A stretch of DNA of 64,000 nt from Zygnema cylindricum (lineage: Eukaryota; Streptophyta; Zygnematophyceae; Zygnematales; Zygnemataceae), in NCBI GenBank assembly GCA_037447655.1, contig JBBHKE010000838.1, positions 1-64,000 of the forward strand, read 5' to 3'. A program made the position numbers and the translations under genes. Below, one piece after another: positions 11,501 through 23,150 of this stretch. The notes beneath the pieces were generated by a model. It ran no database searches. It was given only the letters and a program-made list of their open reading frames with translations, and was not told the origin of the DNA. Within the stretch, counting starts at the first letter, position 1. Every line of letters begins with the position of its first letter.

Positions 11501-12267
11501 TCTCCCTCTCCCTCCCCTTCCTACTTTTTTCATTTCTTTAAAAAGTAAAGATAAGGTCTGTGGCCGTTTTATCCAAGTGCGAATTCCCGACTTTTTTTTG
11601 GTTTTTTTTTTTGAGTGGTAATTTGGGAGAAAAACTGCGTTTATGTCTTTAAAGTTCGCATTTCAACCTTGATTAGAGAGAATGCTCTGAGCATATTCTC
11701 AACCCTGCAAAAACATGCACGTCTTTACAACTTCAAAAACTAGAACCTCCAGTTTGAGGTATCCACTGTAGGCAAAAAAGAGAAGAATGACGTCGGGGTA
11801 AAACAAGGAAAGTGGGAGGGCATGAAAAAGGAAAGAAGGGGAAAGGTACAGAAAAGAGCTGAAATCCTCGAAATTTCAGTCAACTTACTTAGGGGTCTTT
11901 GATAAGATTATTTGAGCATCTGTAGCCCACACTAATATGTTTCGAGTTTGTACTAAATGATTCTCTTTTTCTTTATCTGTTTGATTTTTCTCCCTCTCTT
12001 TTTTTTTGGGGGGGGGCAGCTTATTTATGGCTCCGCTGTCAGTGGCCGATAGATCTTAATTGCGCTCAACTATTCACCAAGTACAAACTATTAGGGCGAG
12101 AAGGACCCCTTTTTGGGATGGGTCCCGAGTATATTCGCTTCAGTCTATTGTCGCACCAGAGCAGTTTTGAAGTGTTTTTGGTAAAATTGAGAGCTGTTCT
12201 TTTTGACAAACCTTTCAACGCGACAAACGTCGCAGAATATTTCTCAGTTGTGCCAACGAATTTGTGA
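8577..12267 (+). CDS. TAR: Membrane-anchored alliinase/tryptophan aminotransferase-related (TAR) protein
   Basis: Five exons are supported: 8577-8869, 9471-9771, 10265-10551, 11025-11358 and 12020-12267, giving about 487 residues. Residues 15-34 form a hydrophobic anchor. Residues about 53-97 are a Cys-rich EGF_alliinase domain with six cysteines. The rest is a PLP-dependent aminotransferase fold. Visible marks are GTGSTQLYMAA (cofactor phosphate loop), TTPNNPDG, DLAYYWPHFT, and SKLTGHAGSR carrying the PLP lysine at about position 284; the C-terminal exon has YLWLRCQ and GPLFGMGPEYIRFSLL. Family members either transaminate tryptophan to indole-3-pyruvate for auxin synthesis or, as alliinases, cleave cysteine sulfoxides. 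The EGF domain places it in the TAR2-like/alliinase branch; substrate cannot be read from sequence. Exons 1-4 join cleanly. Exon 4 as drawn ends in phase 0, but exon 5 needs one extra base, so an indel, an unseen mini-exon or a different donor must exist. Confidence 0.85.
11400..11527 (+). repeat. Pyrimidine tract inside aminotransferase intron 4
   Basis: About 125 bp of almost pure C/T, with CTCCCTCC and CTCTCCCT repeats, begins 40 bp after the exon 4 donor. It is low-complexity intronic DNA. Similar tracts precede the CG-1 and aminotransferase start codons. Confidence 0.6.
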
Positions 12268-14133
12268 AAGGAATAGTTTTATGGATCAAAATTTATGTTC
12301 TTAATGGATGTATGAAAATTAATATATATTTTTTGGTTTTTACAGATTAGTTTATAATTCTGTTTGGTGCTTTTATGTTGGTTGCTCATAAAGTAAATAG
12401 TGCAGAAAGTGACAAAATACAAAAACTCATTTAGCGTGTTCTCGGGCAATGGTTTGTTGTATCTATTTATGTGATAGTTATCGAAAGGGAAAAAATAACA
12501 CCCAAAAAATAGGAGGAAAAGAAAAAGACAGGAAAATAGACATAATTATTATATGGGATAAGTCTTGTGATTATTGTAAAACAATTTGCTATGGTCATGT
12601 TTGTAGACCAACTCAATCAATTGAAAATTAGTCTTTCTTGTAGCAATATTGTTGCAATACCATGTATCAATCAGGCTACTTAACTTGAAAAATACGCATA
12701 AAGGAACTGCAAATATTTTCATAATATTTTCATGATTTCAGGGAAAAATGTGTCCTTACAGTAACATGATGTAAATTATCGTGACAAATTATTCAAGTGA
12801 TCAAATCTGAAGACAATTTATAATGCAAATAATTGCTTTTTTTTTCTAAATAATGGAAAATGGGAGAAAAGGAGAAAAGAATGCGAAAAGTGACGAAAAC
12901 TTATAATGTATTTGAGTAATGAAATGCTTTCATTTTTTTCTTCTCCTACTTACAGATCAGAAGCAGAATGAAAGAGACACTGATGGCTGAAAACACCAAA
13001 AGTACAAATTTGGCAATAGTATAACAGTTGGTGCAAAGAAATTGGTTGATATCCTCAAAAACCAAATCATTACCTCCAGAAAATTAAAACTCAAATGAAC
13101 AATATGCAAAAACATGTGTTTAAAAACAAATGCAAACCTCTGTCAACTTCCCTCCAGGAGACTTATAGATCTCACTCAATTCTCTTCCTCGGAACAAATG
13201 TGGATGCACAAGTTCACACGGTGTAAACACTCTTGCATCACTCTGAGAAATGATAGACATAGACAATTATGTGAGAATTTTTCTACATAATTAAGGACAC
13301 TACAGAAAAATGATTGATTTTCAAAGTACATTGTGTATCGCTATTAGCATTAATGTTTTCTTCGGCCTTCTCAATCACTTTTCTCCATGCTCACTTGTTG
13401 TCAGGAAAGGCAAGGTTCTTTCTTTCCAATTGGCTGTGTCCAAATGAAAACCGGACAGGTGTGCGCAGAGAAAAGGGGACCTGAGCGATACACAGTACTG
13501 TACATGTTTACAATAGTGCATTTTTCTAACATCTGTAGTGACTTTTAACCGTCCAAAATGGGTAAAGCAAAGCCCTAATAGAGTTGACGAGAAAACTCAC
13601 TTAACCAGCAATCCGAATCCCATCCATCCAAGCAAGTTCATTGAATAGAAAGCTACAAAAAAAAAAACCTAAAGAAAGTTAAACTTCATTGGTACCCGGC
13701 AAATAACTGAAAAAACTTCGCATACAATGTGCTTGAGATTTATACACTCCAAATAACCGCATCAAAGAGTTAAGAAAACTAATGTATTACCGGTTCCTAA
13801 TATCTTTGCCACAAAAACGACACCGCCTAAATGATAATGTAAAAGAAAAGATGGTCTAAACGACAGAATGACCTAAAGTATGCACATGGAAAACAACATT
13901 CTCGCGTATTATTATAACATATATTCTTCTTTTTTTAGAGACAATAACAAAGGTCTTCAAAAAGGTTTTCGGAGAGAGCAGAAACATGGCAAGTTTCCAT
14001 AAGGGAGCTTTTCCCTAACGTCCAATAATGTCATTTTGATGTATCTGCTGAAAAAACGCTAAAACAACAAATTGCAAAAAGGATGACAGTGCAAAAAACA
14101 AAAGAATTTGTTAAAAAAGCCTGGAAAAAACGT
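12268..14133. other. Intergenic region between convergent genes
   Basis: This lies between the aminotransferase stop (+) and the GatC stop (-). It is AT-rich, with no open frame showing a recognisable domain. It contains a 178-bp MITE at 13326-13503. Both 3' UTRs and poly(A) signals should lie here. Confidence 0.6.
13326..13503. mobile_element. 178-bp MITE
   Basis: The ends are GTACATTGTGTATCGCTATT at the left and GAGCGATACACAGTACTGTAC at the right, an imperfect inverted pair. The interior CCAATTGGCTGTGTCCAAAT resembles that of the copies at 38729-38944 and 47441-47655. It is non-coding. Confidence 0.5.
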
Positions 14134-17085
14134 TTAGCCTTCAGAGTTTTCGGCCATGACTTTAGGCACTTTCAGAAAAGCTCCCTCCATTTCTGGTACT
14201 TGCTCCAGCATAGATTCCCTGTCCCAACAATTCCCTTCATATTTTCTTTTCAATTTTATTGGAAAAAACATTTGCAAAAACTGTACTAACAGTCCAAACA
14301 ATTTCACGCCTTATGTTTTCAAATTAGTTGCGTTCCACTTTCACACCGTATTTGAAGCCAAACAAGAAAGAGTTTTCTTGATTTTGCCTGAAAGGTAATA
14401 AACAATAAAAATTCAAGAAGAGTGTAATCCAAACTGGTTACAACAAATGGGTTACAGAGAGAGGTCAAAGTCAACAGAGATTGTAAAATTCAAGAGCAGT
14501 CCTCAAAAGTCAACGAAGGTCAAAGGGTATACCTCGCAGCAAATACAACTGGAACGTCCGGTCGGGTAAAAGATTCACCCTCACTTTCCCCTGTCAACCA
14601 GAGTGATCCAGGATTAAGGCTTAAGGGAAACAAACGAGGTGAGAGGGAGAGGGATAGGGAGAATGAGTGGAATGAAAAGTAGAGGAAGGGAGAGGGCAAG
14701 AGGAAGAAAACAAGAGAAGAGAGTGGCACAAAACAGCAGTTTCAAGGGTCACACCTGTGTTAACCTTACTGCGTTTATGATCTCTAGAAGTGGATGAAAA
14801 GACAATCTTCCGGTTTCCATGAGCCATAACCATACAAAAAAAAGACGAAAATAAAAAAGATTTTAACAAGAAATCAAACAAAAAGCGACTAAACATGGCT
14901 AGACGTTCTAGAAACCTCCACCGATTCAGAAAACCAAAACAAATTGGGAATTAATAAAAAGGTAATTTGGTCTTTGTGAAATTTGGAAATACCGACGCGA
15001 ACTGCTGGTGGAACTGAATCCACATTAATTTCTTGCAACTGCCCAAACCTGCAATAATACAAAAAGCACTTTCAGAAAAGATACAGATAACGATCGGAAG
15101 TAGATTCCATATTCTGATTCCATATTCTGATTACATATTCAACAAAGTCAAGGAACCACAGATTTTAAAAAATTGTTAATAATTGCAGCGAGTCAGAAGA
15201 CTTACTTTCCAGTATAAAAACCTTGAAATAAATAAATAATCATATCTCTCCCCTCTCCCTTGCAAGAGTGTCCATTTCGTTATATTTAAACACTCGTAAG
15301 TGACACAATCAAGTTCGATATTAAAAGAAGTGGACCAGGGAAAAAATCCCTGTGAAGTCCAGATCAGACAGGATCATACACGCAGAATATTTTTTGATCC
15401 CAGAAAAGATAAAAATACTCAAAATCCCTCAAATGCAGTGAAAAGAATCCTCATCTGAAATATCAATTTTTTTTTTCTTTAAAACTTCAACCACAGATTT
15501 TTCAAGTCAAATTCCTTGATAACAACATCATTCACAACACTCATGAGCCACCAAAAAAAAAAAAAATTTAGAACTTTTTCTCAAAACAATTACAATCTCA
15601 CACAAACATATGATATATCCCTCCCAGTGACTCTCCAATCTCAAACTAAATTTAAAAAGAGACAATTTTGAGAGGTACCAACATTGACACACACATTCTT
15701 TTTTGCGTTACACTCGTACACATAATTATTCAATAACTTCATGATCATGATCTACTGGTTTCATCTCCAAGGAAAGCCCATAATAGATGAATATGATGAA
15801 AGGAGTACATGAATTCAATACAAATTTTGTAAAACAATTTTACTGAAGGTGGAAGATAAAAAGGCAAGTAAAAAATGTCCTGTAGCATATGTCCACTAGC
15901 CAGATTCGACTAGAATTGGCAGCAGTAGCACTAACTATGGCTTTATTTAATTAAAAAACCAAGCACCATTACCAGAATGAGAAACATACCAGTCCACAAT
16001 CCGTCCCAGTGATTCACCAAAATCCACCATCTGACCCACAAGGAGAAAATTACGTGTCAACAGGTAAAGGTGAACAAATTGCATAGAAGCATGCAAAGAT
16101 TGCTTCAAAAAAAATGACCTTTTGTTAAATTTAACACAATTGTATAAAGGATTTTCAACTTGCTATTTTCCATCTTGAGAATTCCATCTCCGTGAGTTTA
16201 TCATGAAAAGGTTGAATGGTTGAAAAAAAAAAGGAATTTTGAGGCTCTTACTTCCATTCACCTTCTTTTGCAAAAAGGAAATTAGCACATTTCTAGATGT
16301 CGTACTTTCACATATCGACTGGTGCAGATGTCCTAAAATTTCAGAGCAGCCCTACAAATAGGCTTGCTTCACGCAGAAGAAAAACTCTAAACTTCCGGCC
16401 GTTTTTTTTTTTTTTTTCCTCTAAATCAGGATTCCAAAATCATCAGTATAGCTTCACATCCTCAATCAAATGAAAACCATAGAATTTACACCACTTTTTA
16501 ACTTCAAATCCTTCACCTCCAAACATTTCTGGACGGCAATAATGCCAAAAAAAAATAAGAATCGCTTTCTTTTAGAAAGAAAACCATTACTTATCTCCGA
16601 TTTTCTCAATCATCACAAACCCACACACATACTTCTTCTGGTGAAATCGCCAGTCGTGCTCGCATTGCCAGATCAGCAACATCAGGAGGTGCCACGCGGC
16701 GCTCTGTACTGCCTCCAACCACCTGGCCAGATTCTCCTGAATTCCCTAAACAGCTGATACGTGAAATTGACCTTCGACTACTGCTCATTCTCACATGACC
16801 TTTCCCAACACCTCTTTCAATACCAAACGCATTTTCACTAACAATATTACAAACTCTGGGTTCAACCACTCTAGGCATCTGTATGGAAGCCATGAAATTA
16901 ATTAAGCATCCGCCTAAGTTAGTTTGCGTTTTACTCCTTTTAAAAAGAATATGATTGAAATCAGATGAGAACAGAGAAGAGGAACGAATAGAAACAGAAG
17001 GTGACGAAATGTTCGGCGAAGGAAGCCTTCGCGAGCAAGCTGAGGAGATGACACGTGTCACTTCCTGCGTTGGCCACCTGGCCAT
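14134..17085 (-). CDS. GATC: Glutamyl-tRNA(Gln) amidotransferase subunit C, organellar
   Basis: Five exons join without frame error (transcript order): 17085-16633, 16030-15990, 15048-14993, 14590-14533 and 14218-14134, giving 230 residues. GatC is the small subunit of GatCAB, which converts Glu-tRNA(Gln) to Gln-tRNA(Gln) in plastids and mitochondria and helps assemble GatA with GatB. The domain starts near residue 130 with PPDVADLAMRARLAISPEE and continues through FGESLGRIVDWFGQLQEI, FTRPDVPV and the C-terminal FLKVPKVMAENSEG; these are the family's standard motifs. The first 120 or so residues are Ser/Arg-rich and poor in acidic residues at the start, as expected for a transit peptide. This makes the protein longer than typical plant GatC (around 155 residues). 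Another in-frame ATG lies further into the presequence, so the exact start is uncertain. It is divergently transcribed from ClpP4. Confidence 0.9.
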
Positions 17086-17327
17086 GGACCTTTCAAACCG
17101 AAACTAAAACCCTGAAAGTGACGGAGAGTTCAGTCTTCACAATTTTTTCTGGATGACGGATGATTCAGAGAAGGTATCTTCAGAAACTTTCCTTCCGTGA
17201 AACTTGACGAGTTGATTCTGGTCTTGTAGTTAGTGGCCACGTGTCAGCTCCTTGCGTGTCACGTGCTACGCCTGTAGAGCACTACCCTAGTGTTAGTAAA
17301 GCTCTTATTTAAGCTTTTTACTAGGCT
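17086..17327. promoter_or_regulatory. Bidirectional promoter between GatC and ClpP4
   Basis: Only 242 bp separate the two start codons. The interval has two G-box cores, CACGTG, at 17238-17243 and 17260-17265. A TATTTAAG box lies at about 17307-17314, just upstream of the ClpP4 ATG. A third ACACGTGT lies inside the GatC 5' coding region (about 17050-17057). G-boxes bind bZIP and bHLH factors, including light- and ABA-responsive ones. Shared regulation is inference. Confidence 0.6.
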
Positions 17328-20300
17328 ATGGCGACCATGGCTTCCTGTACTTCTCTCAGCTTATTGAAATTAGAGTCATGTCTCCCTTCGTCGTCTTCCT
17401 CTTCTTCCATTCCTTCCTCCTCTCTGAAGAGTAACTTCCCTAGTGGCCTTAAACTCACAAACAGTTTCTCAAATACTCAAAACAAACAGCAGAAAAGACG
17501 GGAAATCGTAGCCATTTCCGGCAGTGTTTTAGGATTTGGTGAAAACAAAAATTGGGAGTCATCCATGCCAATGAGCGGATCAGGTGGCATGATGATGCAA
17601 CGCTCAGCCGAAGCTGACGTCATGAGTCTGCTTTTGAGACAGAGGATTGTTTTTCTTGGTAGCCAAATGGACGACTATGTGGCTGACGCCATTGTGAGTC
17701 AGCTTTTGCTATTGGACGCACAAGATCCAAATAAGGAGATTCGACTTTTTGTCAACTGCGCAGGTGGCAGCATCAGGTGAAGACACGTGTAAACTGCTGT
17801 TTGGAGGGTTTAGGGTTGGGAGGATTTAGGATTTTGTCGGAAACATCGTATAGGGGAATGGGAATGACTGGGAGGCTACTGGATTGGGGAAAGAAAGTGG
17901 ACATTCAGAGGGAGTGACTGGACAAGGGAGGATGAGAGGAGAAAGAGGAATGATGAGAGGAGAGAGAGAAGAAGAGGAGAGGGAAAAAAGGGGATATAGA
18001 CTACTGGGTGAGATGGAATGATTCTTGAACTAAAATTGATGGATCGTGGGATTTTTATTTCAAGGTTAATCTTGGTGATTTAGTTTGGGGGGGGAGAAGA
18101 AGAGATAGAGAGCAAGTACTGTTTTTCTTTGTGCTCGGCATTTTCTAGGATTGAGTTGTTTTCAATTGCTTTTATATGTTTTTGTTTCTTTTTCTTTTCA
18201 CTAATTAAAATGAGGGATTATTTCTACAGCAGCTTAATTGAAGGAGAGTAATTTGTATTTAAAAGTAGGAGAAGACACTGAAGAGTCACATTGCTCTCTC
18301 AGATACAACTTTGTCTATGTCACGGCAGTGACTGACTTGAGACGAGGCTTTTGGCGATAGAACAGTTTTATGGTGCAGGCAAAATTTAATACAATTTTCA
18401 GGATTTGGTCCGTGTGTTTATGTTTCTCTGAGCAATTTGATTATGACGTACAAGTTTGGAACCAGTTTGTGTCTATAAAACCCAAGCATTCACCAATTTC
18501 AGTAAAATGATTTAAGAGGATGTAAAACACTTGAGAGACCCTTTATTGAATTCTTCCACGGCATTATTATATCTACCATTGGTTCAGTTGCTATGACTAT
18601 TTACGGTGTTAACTAATCGTATTTTTTACAGAATTTAACATTATGTAGAGGATATGAAACCCTTTGTGTTTGGTGTAAATTCTTCCGTCTCTGGTTGCAG
18701 TGCTGCAATGGCTATTTATGATGCTATTCAGCTTTGTCGTGCCGAAGTTTCCACAATTGCTTTCGGAATATCGGCGTCCACGGCCACAGTTGTTCTCGCC
18801 GGAGGCTCCAAAGGCCGTCGATTGGCCATGCCTAACGCCAGAATTATGATGCATCAGCCACTTGGAGGGGCAAGCGGACAGGCAATTGATGTCGAGATCC
18901 AGGCGAAGGAGATTATGTACCACAAGAAGAACATCACAAGTATTTTGGCACAAATTACAAACAAGTCTTACGAACAGGTCAGACTTTTTTCCAGATTGGT
19001 TGCTGGGAGGCCGAAAAATGGCCTTTTTGGACGTTTTGTATATGAGGATTGGGAGGTCCATCATGTCTTGCCATAGTTCTAACAGCACTACTTTGCACTC
19101 AGTGGTGCGTAGTAAAGTACAAAATAGTGAAGCTAAGCTTCAAGAGACTCCAACATAGTACAAATCGTCATGCGACTGGTTGTTCCGTGTAGATTGGTCT
19201 TGAAGGGTTTGTCCTTATAGAGTTTTTAATTACGAGCCATTGTATACTGAATGTACTGCTCAGTCTAACAAGAATATTTGTTTGGGGATATCTTATTCAT
19301 CTGAAAATTGGATCAAGGGCACAACTGCGAAGATCAAAACTTAGGGTACTTTTGCAAAACTATCTACACTGTTTTACACCCCAAAACTTGTGATTGCTTG
19401 ATGTGATTCGTTTGGACTACAGGATTTTGACCTGAAATTTTGTTGTCTACGGTACATAAGAGAGGTTTAAAAGTGATATGGAACATCTCAAATTTGTCTA
19501 GAGTTACGGATATTCACAGATGACTTGTGTTGTGGTCCATACTGATTACGGTGATATTATTATATTAGGGTATAGTTGTTATGTGATTTATAGATGTCCC
19601 GCTCCTCATTGAAGCTCTTGATAGGCAATGTTGACGAAGGAATACTTAGAATATGTGCAGTTTAGTCTCGATTTCGCTAAAGTTATAGGCCATGCTACAT
19701 TGTTTTCAGAATCTTTTTATGGAAGTTGTTTTTAGGTTGTAGAAACTCAATTAGCTTACTCAGTGTGAAAGTTTTTTTTGGTACATTTTCTGCTTGGAGA
19801 TTTTAGAGTCTGAAAACGGTGATGGGCAAATGATGATAGAGTAAAACGAAGAAATTGGTTGTACTGTATTACAGTATTTTTGTAAGAGTCTCAATAAGCA
19901 TGAAATTGCATGTGATTATTCTGCAGAGATCTATTACTAGTGTTGTGTATCGGTAAAAAACTTATCGCGATAACACCGATACCGATAGTTATCGGTTATC
20001 GAACGGTCAGAGGTTCCGATATATCGGTCTGAGACCAACAAATTCCATATCGGCGATAACTTAAAAAAATATAGTATGCATACAATAGTACTTTATAACA
20101 TACTGTATTATATTATTGACTTTGTATAATAAAGTACCTTCCATTGCACCCGTACATTTTTCGTACAGTTATATACAGTGTCCGTATATGTCCGTACTTT
20201 CTAGGGTTATATAAATGATTTTTAGGGTTTTAGAGTACATTTCCTTAAATTCCGTATATTCAGTATAACTGCCGCACACTTTTCATACATGTACGTACAG

Positions 20301-21535
20301 TGGCCGTATTTTCCGTACTTGTTAGGGATATTAATTTTAGGGTTTGGAGGATACATTGCCGTACAATTTCGTATATTTCAGTACAGCTGCGCTACATTTT
20401 TCGTATATTTACGTGCAATGTTTGTACATATTCGTACTACTTAGGGTTATTATAAGGGGGGGTTTTAGGGTTTATAGGGTACATTGCCGTACGTTCCTAT
20501 ATATTTCAGTACGGTTGACAAAGATTTGCCGAATTATTAGGTTTGAAGGGTACACTTTCCGTATAATTTCGTACATTTATGTTACTTGTTCGTAATTTTA
20601 AAGATTTTTTAAGGATTTTCTAGTATTTCGCTTTTCGTACATGTCTGTACAGAGAAATCTATACGAATTTTACGAAAAGTATAAAATCGACAAATATTAC
20701 GTAATTATAACAGAAAAGTCCAAATCCGTACGATTTGGACATCTATGGGCGTAACTAACAGTCAAAAGGACATTGAGGAAGGGTATGGGAGCGTGGAACC
20801 CAAGTAAAACCCCCTTAAATAATAAATAATCAAGGAAAAATCGTGATTTTTTACCGAAATAGGAGGGAAGGGGGTCCGCTGCGCGTCCGGGGAATATGAC
20901 GTACAGTTGAGTGTACTGGCCGTACATTTATATGTACGGTCCGTACATATATCGCCAATAGTTATCGATATCGGTGTTATCGTCGATAAATACCGATAAA
21001 TATCGGGTATTTTTCGGCGATAACACCGATAACGATATATCGTACCAATATATCGATTATCGGGTACCCGAAAAAAGGTCCATGTCGGTTATCGGCAAAT
21101 CCTTACCGATACACAACACTATCTATTACATTCTCTCTATCAAAAAATAAAACGTTTAGACTTATCTACTAGGTCTGAAAATATCCTAAAATAAATCTTA
21201 AAATATCCTAAATTCCCTTATATTCAAAAATGGCTGGAAAATGTGATTGTAAGGGTCATTTGTATTGTTTATTAGTCAATAAGGCCACAATTGTTCAAAT
21301 ATTGATGCTTTTCATGTCTCGTTTTTAAAATTTTCAGGTGGAAAAGGACATCGATAGAGATCGATACATGTCACCTGTGGAGGCCATGGAGTACGGAATA
21401 ATCGATGGAGTGATTGATAAAGACACCGTGATTCCCCTCCTCCCTGTCCCTGAAAGGGTCAAATCTAATCCCGATTTTCTTACTGCAGATCGAAGTTTTT
21501 TGATTCCAATAATCCCAGATGATGAGATCTATTAA
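17328..21535 (+). CDS. CLPP4: Plastid ATP-dependent Clp protease proteolytic subunit 4
   Basis: Three exons, 17328-17776, 18701-18977 and 21338-21535, join in frame to a 307-residue protein. It is a subunit of the stromal Clp protease core. The N-terminal 70 or so residues are Ser-rich and look like a chloroplast transit peptide. The serine protease triad is complete: Ser about 176 in [14 protein letters not shown], His about 201 in IMMHQPLGG, and Asp about 250 in [24 protein letters not shown] and the C-terminal IIPDDEIY are diagnostic of the ClpP4 paralogue rather than ClpP3, P5 or P6. GGSIS and AMAIYDAIQ span the first junction. Intron 2 (2,360 bp) is inflated by a 1,184-bp hAT-type insertion. 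The start is the first of two nearby ATGs (17328 and 17337). Confidence 0.95.
19938..21121. mobile_element. hAT-type MITE, TAGTGTTG family, copy B, in ClpP4 intron 2
   Basis: Ends are TAGTGTTGTGTATCGGTAA and its inverted complement, with a perfect 8-bp target duplication TCTATTAC (19930-19937 and 21122-21129). It is 1,184 bp and has no transposase. The middle differs from copies A and C: about 20130-20560 consists of three or so degenerate units of roughly 130-145 bp, each with GTAC-rich DNA and a TTTAGGGTTT motif. Confidence 0.85.
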
Positions 21536-23150
21536 GCGCCACTGTTGTTATGCCTGAAGCAAATAACGGTTCTTCCTCTGTCAATAGCTATTAATGGAAA
21601 TTTATCCACATATGGGTTGTTTTATTGGGGGAATGTCGTGGTCGATGGAGTATCATTGTTTGTCTAGTGTTTTATTTTTTTTGTTCTGTAACGATTGAAA
21701 GAAATCTCTAACATGCTCTCCTCAAAGTGTTTTGTAATTTTTACACTGCACATTATATTATTCTGAATGCTACACGTTCCGTCGTTATTAGAGCCAAACA
21801 TTAGCGTTTGACTTTGTGGCTGACCTTTTGGATTTTTTGAGGCAAGCAAGCGAAACACTTTTACCCTTCGATCTTGATGTCACGGTTGAAAATTGGAAAA
21901 CTGCGCGATGAGAAAAATTTCTCTGTCCAAAAATGTTTTACCCTAATAGTTATTGCTGGGTAGCATGGATGTGCTCTGGCCACATTATTTCACATATGTC
22001 AAGGAAGAGTTTAATTGGGCATTTGCAGTCCTATTTTACTTAGTGCAAGACTCAAAAATTGACAGGTTAATTTAGTGTTTTCAGGCCCATTATGGTGTTA
22101 AGTGTACAACAAAGCATGTGGCAATCAAACATATTTCAATTGCAGATATCAATTAAACATCTCGGATATGGTTCTCTGGGATATTTTTAATCCTTTTATG
22201 GAGAACATGATGACAGATTATAACAAATGTACGATTTTAGGTGAGCTTTAAGTGGGCAGCGATATCTAAATGTGTTTAAAACAGTGGGCAGGTTTTGTAC
22301 ATTCACATTGTGTCTCACTCACGGTCTAGCTACTTTTTAAATCCAAAGGAATTTAGCAGATGTGAAGTAAGAGTACATCAGGTTCTCTAGTATCTTCGCC
22401 TGCTTAAATTTCTATCCAGGTGTTGGGAGGTTTTCCGTCTCAAAATAGATGTAGGCATGGTAGATATTGTTAAATAGGGAACACATATACCAAGCCAAGT
22501 TATAAGACTATGGCTAACAGTGCCTCTTCTCATGATAGAGCTTTAGAATTTTAATCTTGACATCGGGATTGGAATGTCAAAGGGTAACCTTGCGAGTGTT
22601 CCCTCAAAGAAATTCAACGGTTGATATTAAAATTAAAGACATTTTAGTGCACAAAAAATTTCCAACCCTAACAGGGATCGGTAGTCTTGTTTACCACTTC
22701 TTGAAGTTCTCTAGTGATAAATGTGGAATCGTGGTAATGTGAAATTCTATCTTTCATGAAAAACTTTGGTAGCATGAAAAATAGTTGTTATCATGTAGGC
22801 ACAACAACCTGCGCGCAGACTGATGTTTTTTAATATACTTACATCATTTCCCTATCCTCCTTCCGTTTGTACATTGAAATTCTCTTGGATCATTGTAATC
22901 GGAACAGTAATATTGTGTGAATTATATGGCTTGGCTTGAATTATATTGTGTGAAATATGTATATGTGTAAGGTAAGTCGTGTGAGGTACTTGTATCATAT
23001 TCTATCTAGAGACCATATTCTAACAGTGGATTCTATTTGTCCACTTATGACAGGCATCGGCAGAAAAACAATGTGGAATAGTTACACTTCGCGTTAGCAT
23101 GGTGAACATATTCTGATTTCTCTTGTGCTAATATATATGTGTATAAATAT
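21536..23150. other. Intergenic, downstream of ClpP4
   Basis: AT-rich DNA that includes the ClpP4 3' UTR. No domain-bearing open frame, RNA gene or recognisable repeat was seen up to the transposon at 23151. Confidence 0.5.

Noticed and set aside
16470-16757. + strand open frame over the GatC first exon
   Set aside because: Antisense shadow; the minus strand carries the conserved GatC motifs with consistent splicing.
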